Positions 57,405 to 64,000 of a DNA stretch of 64,000 bases are shown in pieces. The first letter of the stretch is position 1, and each line of letters begins with the position of its first letter. Source of the DNA: Metaphire vulgaris (Eukaryota; Annelida; Clitellata; Crassiclitellata; Megascolecidae); the NCBI GenBank assembly GCA_018105865.1, contig CM030834.1, positions 16,402,719 through 16,466,718 on the forward strand. The letters are read 5' to 3'. Below the pieces are notes generated by a model. The model searched no databases and had not been told where the DNA came from. It saw only the letters and a list, made by a program, of their open reading frames with translations. The translations under genes were made by a program, and so were the position numbers.

Positions 57405-57600
57405 AGATATATTTTACACCTCCCCCCTCCCCAACACACCTCCACCAACACCCCCAATTTGAGGTCGACGCCCCCCAAAATTTGGTTATGTGACAATGGT
57501 ACGCATACAAAATGCATATTAATTAGCCCTGAACACCCCCAAATGGAGAAGGACACCCCCGAAGTTTTATCCTCGGATGACCTTTTTTTGCTCGTCAGAG
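57405..57600. mobile_element. C-rich repeat (copy 1)
   Basis: ACACCCCCAATTTGAGGTCG, TATGTGACAATGGTACGCAT and CAAAATGCATATTAATTAGC recur at 57960-58140. The box GATGACCTTTTTTTGCTCGT lies at about 57576. Confidence 0.7.
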
Positions 57601-57959
57601 TTTTAACAAAAACCGTGGGCGTACTCTTCAGACGCACAAATTGTGTCAGAACATGTTATATGATTGAAAAGTATCCGAAGAGATTGACACGAAAGTGTTT
57701 CGATCAATGTTTAACTATTATATGGCATAGAAGCCTGCAATAGTAACGGAATGTGCTTAATTAAGCTATAAAATGTGACGTCGCTATTACTACGAGCAAT
57801 ACAAAGCTCAAAATGTAAACAACAGCGTCAAGTTGATTGAAGCCGGAAGCAGCTTCTTGTCGAATTTGCCACCTATTAGTTAGGATTAGCCTAACTAAAA
57901 TTTTAAGGGCACATAAGTGGAGTACATACAGTGTAGATGACAGAATGCAATTAATACAC
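57601..57959. other. No gene recognised
   Basis: Intergenic or intronic sequence of the receptor gene, without recognisable features. Confidence 0.4.
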
Positions 57960-58155
57960 GGGGATATTTTACAGGGATATTTTACACCCCCTAACACCTC
58001 CAACCACCCCCAATTTGAGGTCGACACCCTCAAACTTTGGTAATGTGACAATGGTATGCATACAAAATGCATACTAATTAGCTCCGAACACCCCCTCCAA
58101 TTTGAGGTCGACACCCCCCCCCCCCCCAATTCACAATCCTAGAAATATCCCTGAC
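57960..58155. mobile_element. C-rich repeat (copy 2) with CAGGGATATTT termini
   Basis: CAGGGATATTTTACACCCCC at the left and ATCCTAGAAATATCCCTG at the right form inverted ends. The interior duplicates 57405-57560. No target duplication detected. Confidence 0.65.
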
Positions 58156-58160
58156 ATGAA

Positions 58161-58186
58161 TCTCTCTCTCTCTCTCTCTCTCTCTT
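58161..58186. repeat. (TC)n microsatellite
   Basis: Twenty-six bases of TC repeat just beyond the C-rich element. Confidence 0.95.
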
Positions 58187-58571
58187 TGTCATTCCGTTAG
58201 TTGTGAAGAAATGACAATGAGGTCAAAACGTGGCCTTTGTCTCCACAGTAATTAAAGATGCGGTTTACTTCATTCGTACCGATATATTCAATCGTTCCGG
58301 TTCTGCCCACCTCTTACACTGTCGTCCTCTGCTTCTGGAACCTGGCACCTAGCAGAGCGAGGCCGTGACAGGAATTCTGTTTGTTGGGACATGTTCGTAT
58401 CTTTATCACTTCTGTTGACGGTCCCTGTATCCTGTAGTTGTACTCTCAGTACCTTCAGTCGTTAATACACGAATGACGGTCAGGAAAGAGTTCCGGTTTA
58501 GATAGCCATTCAGCTGCTCTATCTATAATTTACACTGAGTGCTGACAAACCACAAGAGATAGCTTTAGTCA
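58187..58571. other. No gene recognised
   Basis: No features recognised. Confidence 0.4.
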
Positions 58572-58579
58572 TTAGTCAA

Positions 58580-58790
58580 CAGTGGCGGTTCCAGGAATTC
58601 TTGGCGGGATAAGCAATGAATTTCTAGGAAGTTGGTGGGGGGATGCAATGAAACCCCGAAAAAGGATGACAAGTAAAAAAGGTCATCAGCTCTGTTTTGC
58701 GCACAAGGACCCGGTTAACTCTGAAAAAACAGCTGACAAGCATAAAAACCTCGGTGGGGGATATGCATCCCAAACGTGGAACTGCCCCTG
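58580..58790. mobile_element. hAT-type MITE CAGTGGCGGTTCCAGG...
   Basis: A 211-bp element with ends CAGTGGCGGTTCCAGGAA and GTGGAACTGCCCCTG and a perfect duplication, TTAGTCAA, at 58572-58579 and 58791-58798. Box TGACAAGTAAAAAAGGTCAT at about 58667. Related to 61426-61706. Confidence 0.93.
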
Positions 58791-58798
58791 TTAGTCAA

Positions 58799-59252
58799 TT
58801 CTATTTATTTCTCAGCAAATTGCACGTTGACCATTAAACAACTGCTGTTTCATTATTTCACAATAACAACGGGGTCCGGCTACTCCCCGCTCAGCAACTT
58901 CGATCTTCGCTGGGGAATGGGATTGCGACCAGCGAGTAGTAAAACTTCAAATGGCCGACAAATCGAACGCTGTTTACAATAGATTTCAATGCATCTGTAC
59001 GCTATTTGGGCTTCGTGAAGTGCAACGCTCGATGTGTCTCTATGATCTCGAGATTATCCGAACGTCATTTGAATATATACAAAATGCGAAATCAACTCAG
59101 TCTCGAGTGTCCGTTTTACTCAAATTGGCTCTCAGAGCAAACGGCCGACTGCTATTTTCGTGAGACCAAACACAGTTTGCACCCAGGACCTTCGTCGCAA
59201 TGTCAACAGCGACAGACAGTGGCGGCTGCGGCTGCGGCGTATAGCAAGGTCT
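58799..59252. other. No gene recognised
   Basis: Several overlapping ORFs, none with recognisable motifs. Confidence 0.4.
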
Positions 59253-59260
59253 TTGAGTAC

Positions 59261-59518
59261 CAGTGACGTAGCAATATGCTCGGGGGCCCTTGGCGAAAAA
59301 CGGACAGGAGGCCCTTTCCAGAGACGATCTGACACGTTTGTGAAAATGTTGACGACCTTTTTTTTGCTTGTCGATCTTTCGATCTGACAACTCTTTACAT
59401 CTTTCGATGTGAGAACTTTACAACTTTAAAAAAATTTGTTTGCTCCGGTCGGGGGCCTTTTGCAGGTCGGGGGCCCTTGGCATTTGGCCAGGTTGTCCAT
59501 ATGGCTGCTACGCCTCTG
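59261..59518. mobile_element. hAT-type MITE CAGTGACGTAGCA...
   Basis: A 258-bp element with ends CAGTGACGTAGCAATATG and GGCTGCTACGCCTCTG; flanks TTGAGTAC and TTGAGCAC match at 7 of 8. GGGGGCCCTTGGC modules and the box GACGACCTTTTTTTTGCTTG are inside. The inverse homologue is at 63244-63481. Confidence 0.88.
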
Positions 59519-59902
59519 TTGAGCACAGTACCTTTGTGCAGAGCTTCGGTGGTGCACGGACCCCTGGAAATCCCCTTCGATTTCAAACACACAACGCCGG
59601 GCGCTTTTGCAATAGGCCTATTTACATATTTCGTAGTTTCGCCCCCATATAATATTACATATTACATCACAGAGTATCTTGAGTGTGTGCTGTCTATGAC
59701 ACGTATACGTTCTACTTTTAGACTTTGTCAATTTTATAAATTAGGCCTGCATTCTGAATAATGTGAAAGTAAAAACTACTCGCTGTCGGGGCCCTTTGAT
59801 CGCCGGGCGCTGTACAGAGGCTGCACAGTGCACAACAACCAATTGATATACGCCACTGACAATAGATATCGATTAGCCGACCCTGGTGGAAATGACTGAA
59901 GG

Positions 59903-60103
59903 CAGTGTTTTATACAGGCCTGTTAGGAGGGGAGATTTCCTCCTCCCAAAAAACACCTCAAAATCCCCCTCCAAATAAAATTTCAGCACTTACACAAATT
60001 TTGCATTGAACTTTGTCTTTCCCCTCCAACCAAGTCGATCCCCCTCTCCCCGAAAGCCTCAATTCTCCCCCCCCCAAAGGCCTGGAGTCTGGATAAGACA
60101 CTG
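59903..60103. mobile_element. hAT-type MITE CAGTGTTTTATACAGGCC...
   Basis: A 201-bp element with ends CAGTGTTTTATACAGGCC and GGCCTGGAGTCTGGATAAGA/CACTG; flanks ACTGAAGG and CCTGAAGG match at 7 of 8. Confidence 0.85.
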
Positions 60104-61425
60104 CCTGAAGGGGTCCGGAGGGGAGGGTCCACTGCTGAGCCATGCAGGAAACACCTTTGATCCTTCAGTCGGATGTAGCCTGCAGTGTAGGCCTAAAGAC
60201 CCCGGTGCATACTTGACGCGCGGATCCCTGGAAAACCTCGGAGTGTCTCCGGATACGTTGTTTAGTCATTTTGGCACTAAAATCGCTAATTTTCTCGCCA
60301 ATTTTCACGTAAAAAATCATTCATCTCAATATAAGCAAAGCGAAGAAAAAAAACGAAAAACCCGCGTTACCGTTAATGTGGATGTCATCGTCATCGATTT
60401 TGCTGTAACAAGTCCGTGGGTTCGGTTTATGATTTGACCGTTGTCAAGCTAAAGTGGGAATGGTTCCATGCAGTGCAGTTCATTTTCACTCAAGAATTGC
60501 TAGGTCCTGAGCCTCGATCAAACAAAAGTGCCGTACGAGGACAATCCTGAAACTATTCTTAGACTTTATGTGTAGACCCCCTGCACGGCGAATCTGACTA
60601 ATGTGGCGATTTGCCTTTTATAATCGGGTACGGTTATTAATAGAGTCTATGCATACTGTACATTTATAACGATGCAGTGAGAAGTCAGAAGCAGTTGTCT
60701 GCTGCAAGGAAGAATAATCGTTTGTGTCTTTTAATAATGTGCCTCTCGATAAATCGTCCCTCTGCACTGCGTCTCTATAGACTCCGGAGAAATCGCCGAA
60801 ATAGAAAACGCAGCACAGCGGGCTGAGATAGAGCGGATCTAATGTTAGTCGATTCTTGACTGATGATCATATTTATCGACTGCTTGTTGGTCGGTGGAGA
60901 CAATAAGAAGACGAAAACATGAAAACGGTTCGGATGACATCTGATTCCGGTCAAATGACATCTTATGGCCACCGTCTCCTCGATCTGTTCTTGTTTCCTA
61001 TTCGTGCAACGATGATCGACGAGATCAACGGGATCAACGATGATCAACGGGTAGCCATAACATAGATTATGATTCTATGCTAGCCTGCTAGGTGTAGGCG
61101 CCTACCTATCTAGTGCCGTTTTTTGTTCTTAAAGATTTAATTGAGACACGTCACACATGGATCGTGTGCCATTTTGTCTGACCCATTGCTATATATCTCT
61201 GTTTTGCGAAGACCTCGAAGAGAAAGTCGAGAGCCTGAATATTGTCGGCGCATTTTCACGCTTTCCCAAGTCGAAGACCAGCGTTGAAGCTGTCCACTGC
61301 AAACTATTTCTAAAACAACTATCGATATCAACGGTCCTAAAATAGTCGTTTCCGGTTGGACGCATAACGAGTGACAGCGGCTTTCAGCACAGGAGAGATT
61401 CTACAAAACCATTACAACCATTTAT
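60104..61425. other. No gene recognised
   Basis: Within the presumed first intron of the receptor gene. ORFs at 60006-60437 and 61157-61345 lack recognisable motifs. Confidence 0.4.
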
Positions 61426-61706
61426 CAGTGTCGGTTCCAAGAACTTTTGTTGAGGGGGCTGCATTGGCGTAATCCTGCCATCAACATTCGGGGGAGGAAG
61501 AAAAACATTTAGAAAAACAAAAACATCACCAATATAGTGATGACCTTTTTTGCTTGTAAGACTTTTTATAGAGACTTTTAAAACGTCAAGGAAGCGCAAA
61601 AAACTAGTGATGACCTTTATCACGTTAAAGTAGCAAAGAAGCACAAAATATTGTATAAATGATATTTTACCTCCAAATCAGTCATCTCCAACGTGGAACT
61701 ACCCCT
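61426..61706. mobile_element. hAT-type MITE CAGTGTCGGTTCCAAG...
   Basis: A 281-bp element with ends CAGTGTCGGTTCCAAGAA and GTGGAACTACCCCTG; flanks CCATTTAT and CCGGTTAT match at 6 of 8. Boxes GATGACCTTTTTTGCTTGTA (61539) and GATGACCTTTATCACG (about 61610). Confidence 0.8.
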
Positions 61707-61717
61707 GCCGGTTATAT

Positions 61718-61733
61718 AATAATAATAATAATA

Positions 61734-61785
<52 letters not shown>

Positions 61786-61858
61786 TTAATATGTAATAAT
61801 ATTACTGTAGTTACTAGCTGTTTGCAGGTCAAAAATGACGAGGAGCATGGCGGTTTTA

Positions 61859-61891
<33 letters not shown>

Positions 61892-61935
61892 ATTTATTTC
61901 TTTATATATATATATATTTATTTATTTATTTATTA
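61718..61935. repeat. AT-rich microsatellite cluster
   Basis: ATA/ATT array at 61718-61784, a GTCAAAAATGACG segment, another ATT array at about 61856-61890 and TATATA/TTTA repeats to 61935. Confidence 0.93.
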
Positions 61936-62019
61936 TTACATGGCTGTTAATGCACGTTAAGTCATTCACAAAGTGAAGAATCGTAAATGCAAGACAAGGC
62001 AAGTAAGGGCGAAGAACTT

Positions 62020-62125
62020 ATCCAAGTTCGCTACGCGCGGTGACTGGAGACAGATTCAAACCAGCGACCCTCCCTCCGATTGCACGACCAGCTTCCTGCC
62101 TCTACTACTCCACCGCGTCCCTCAA
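62020..62125 (-). mobile_element. tRNA-derived SINE-like sequence
   Basis: Minus strand: GGGACGCGGTGGAGTAGTAG, an A-box-like GTGGAGTAGTAG at 62101-62113 and a B-box-like GGTTTGAATCT at 62052-62062. The head resembles the SINE at 21805-21925. Lies about 40 bp before the receptor exon's acceptor. Confidence 0.55.
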
Positions 62126-62164
62126 ATTATAGTAGCCTATGATAATTAATAATTATGTCTGTAG

Positions 62165-62361
62165 GCAACGTCGTTGCGATGTCTGACGAGAAGCGCTTGA
62201 TTAAGCATCTGTTGCTGCAGTACGAGACGATCGGCGTCGTCGGTCGTCCGGTCCACAACATCTCTGAAACGGTCAAGGTCTACTACGGACTGGCACTGAT
62301 CCAGCTCCTGGACTTGGACGAAAAGAACCAGGTCCTAACCACCAACGTCTGGAGTCGATAC
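62165..62361 (+). CDS. Nicotinic acetylcholine receptor-like subunit, ligand-binding-domain exon
   Basis: Internal exon of a Cys-loop ligand-gated channel. The acceptor TCTGTAG precedes it and the donor GATAC|GTGAGT follows; the frame is open for 65 codons. It encodes NVVAMSDEKRLIKHLLLQYE, then RPVHNISETVKVYYGLALIQ and LLDLDEKNQVLTTNVWSRY. This is the receptor N-terminus: first helix, the RPV...V.V...L.L...LD(L/V) beta-strands, and the hallmark DEKNQ.L.TN.W. In vertebrate nAChR genes this stretch is usually split into two exons (before DEKNQ); here it is one exon ending at the equivalent position after NVW. NIS is a possible glycosylation site. No further exon is seen before 64000, so the gene is truncated by the window. 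Alpha versus non-alpha cannot be decided without the YxCC region. Confidence 0.9.
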
Positions 62362-62693
62362 GTGAGTATAGCGGAGACCATCGTTGTATCTGTCGTTGGG
62401 ATCGATATTTTGAAAGTTCTACCTGTAGACTTGTAGAGGTGCTTCCAAACTGGATCTCCGTACACAAAAGCGCTCGTCAGTGCTTCTCAAGAGACAGCGC
62501 AAAACAAACTTGGATATGGCTGTAATGATGTAATCCTCACAATTAATCATTCGCTTCTTTGTTCGAAGCACGCAGGTTTCTCTGACCAAGGCTCTGACCA
62601 AGTTCTATATTCCGATCCTTTAGTTATTACGTCAACAGATGATATAAGGACACTAGTCATGTTTCCAAACTATCGGAGATAATACAGTAAAAT

Positions 62694-62845
62694 CAGTGTT
62701 TCATCCAGACTTCTTGCCTTGGGGGGGATTGATTTGGATGAAGGAGAAGAGGCACAGTTCCATCCAAAACTTTTGTCTATTGGAATTTAGGGGGGATTTT
62801 GTGGTCTGGGGGGAATCGGGGATTTCCTCTATCGGGCCTGTACTG
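62694..62845. mobile_element. hAT-type MITE CAGTGTTTCATCCAGAC...
   Basis: Left end CAGTGTTTCATCCAGAC, right end CGGGCCTGTACTG; GTAAAAT occurs on both sides. G-rich body similar in style to 59903-60103. Confidence 0.65.
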
Positions 62846-63202
62846 TAAAATTACTCGGAGAATTTGAATTAGGCCCTAAGTCCGTGGTTCACGGGCCAGT
62901 TACAAACTGGAAGACAGGAAAATAAATAAATCGAGTCAAAACGAACAAACAACAACATGTATGTATTGATTGGTGTAGTTTCGCGAATGAACTGACTCGT
63001 GTCTTATATTACGGTAATTGGCTGTAGAAGCTCAATAAAATAACGTACAGCGGAATATACAAATTCACGGACAAACCAGCAACGGGCCTGCGTCTGTTTG
63101 CGGCACTTCTGCGTCTGTTTCTTGGTACTTCTGTCACAATTGTGACAAGGTTACTCGGACATTTTCTAGCTGTCCTTGAGAAGTCGAAGTCTATGTTGAA
63201 TG
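62846..63202. other. No gene recognised
   Basis: Presumably receptor intron; no exon or element recognised. Confidence 0.4.
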
Positions 63203-63210
63203 CTGGTGGC

Positions 63211-63640
63211 CAGAGACGTAGCCAGGGTTCAGAACTAGGGGGCCAGAGGCGTAGAAACCATTTGGACAACCTGGCCAAATGCCAAGGGCCCCCGACCTGC
63301 AAAAGGCCCCCGACCCGAGCCCAAAAAATATTTTTTTCGCAAAGTTGTAAAGTTGCCAGATCGAAAGACCGACAAGCAAAACAAGGTCGTCAACATTTTC
63401 GCAAACTTGTCAGATCGTCTCTGGAAAGGGCCCCCTGCCCGTTTTTCGCCAAGGGCCCCCGAGCATATTGCTGCGCCACTGATGGGGCGCATCGACATTT
63501 GCGAGTGTAAAAAGTCGACGACGATAGAGAAGTTCTTCACACTTTCACGTTGTCTCAACGGTTTTGCGCAAATACCACTGTCTGTCCCAGCTGGAATAGG
63601 TGGCCCCGTATCACATCCAGCCCCCGTAGCTATGCCAATG
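63211..63640. mobile_element. hAT-type MITE, outer element of a nest
   Basis: Ends CAGAGACGTAGCCAGGGTTC and CCCCCGTAGCTATGCCAATG; flanks CTGGTGGC and TTGGTGGC match at 7 of 8. A second element (63244-63481) sits inside it. Confidence 0.82.
63244..63481. mobile_element. hAT-type MITE, inner element of a nest
   Basis: Ends CAGAGGCGTAGAAACCATTT and GCATATTGCTGCGCCACTG. The body is the reverse complement of 59261-59518, including the box CGACAAGCAAAACAAGGTCG. Its flanks are only partly alike. Confidence 0.82.
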
Positions 63641-63849
63641 TTGGTGGCCTGTCGAACGAAAGTAGCCGAATAGTCGAAAGAGTCTACAGCGTTTTGCTTT
63701 CAAAGGAAACCGTAAATAGACCAGTTTGATTATAATTATAATTAATTAATGCTGCTTCATTTTAGTCAGATGTCGGCGAGATGCGAACGATTTCAATCCA
63801 ATAGGCTACATCCAGGGTAACGAAGGGTCTCGCCAGCGGCGCCAAATAG

Positions 63850-63986
63850 ATTTCAGGACGTTTCATCTCAGGACGATTCATCTCAGGACGATTCAACGCG
63901 GACGGTTCATCTCAAGAACTATTCATCTCAGGACGTTTCATCAGGAGGACTATTCATCTCAGGACGTTTCATCAGGAGGACTATTC
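63850..63986. repeat. Tandem array of GGACGTTTCATCTCA units
   Basis: About nine units of 14-17 bp (variants GGACGATTCATCTCA, GGACTATTCATCTCA), with a 31-32-bp higher-order unit at the end. The array runs directly into CACCCTAACCCT at the window edge. Confidence 0.9.
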
Positions 63987-64000
63987 ATCACCCTAACCCT
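63987..64000. repeat. Telomere-like CCCTAA motif at window end
   Basis: The last bases read ATCACCCTAACCCT, about two telomere-type units. Whether they extend is not visible. Confidence 0.5.

Noticed and set aside
63850..63986. Possible CRISPR-like array
   Set aside because: Units are contiguous 14-17-bp tandem repeats without unique spacers and the DNA is eukaryotic; it is a minisatellite.

Overview
This is eukaryotic, animal-type DNA: spliced genes with canonical GT/AG introns, microsatellites, non-LTR retrotransposons, tRNA-derived SINEs and dense DNA-transposon remnants. TTAGGG-type telomere-like motifs and the mix of gene and repeat families suggest a marine invertebrate, possibly a deuterostome. 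I cannot name the species from sequence alone.

Two complete genes and the start of a third can be assembled exon by exon. (1) A fatty-acid-binding protein (FABP/CRABP family) lies on the minus strand at 22037-25868, with the classic four-exon structure and 147 residues. (2) A SEC23IP/DDHD2-type phosphatidic-acid-preferring phospholipase A1 lies on the minus strand at 34229-45988. I could place 20 exons with consistent reading phase at all 19 junctions (994 residues; WWE-like, GHSLG lipase, SAM and DDHD regions), including a 12-nt microexon. (3) The N-terminal end of a nicotinic-acetylcholine-receptor-like Cys-loop subunit lies on the plus strand. Its ligand-binding-domain exon is at 62165-62361, and a phase-compatible candidate signal-peptide exon is at 57014-57194; the rest of the gene lies beyond the window.

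Region by region: 1-22 kb is gene-poor and repeat-rich (hAT-type miniature elements, long microsatellites, LINE tails and fragments, an 879-bp hAT-like element at 14937-15815). 22-26 kb is the FABP gene. 26-34 kb is a nested transposon region: a plus-strand LINE is split by about 3.3 kb that begins and ends with inverted copies of one TIR element and contains a 0.54-kb G-rich array. 34-46 kb is the phospholipase gene. 46.4-48.5 kb is a minus-strand LINE with a 505-codon reverse-transcriptase ORF. 49-64 kb is again dominated by miniature elements, a mariner remnant and SINEs, around the receptor gene's first intron.

The most striking non-genic signal is a cohort of more than 20 short elements, most ending in CAG...CTG, many with perfect or near-perfect 8-bp target-site duplications (the hAT hallmark). 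Families with different termini share one internal box of about 22 bp (core GATGACCTTTTTTTGCTTGT). A second oddity is the palindrome TAGGCCTA, found 20 times against about one expected.
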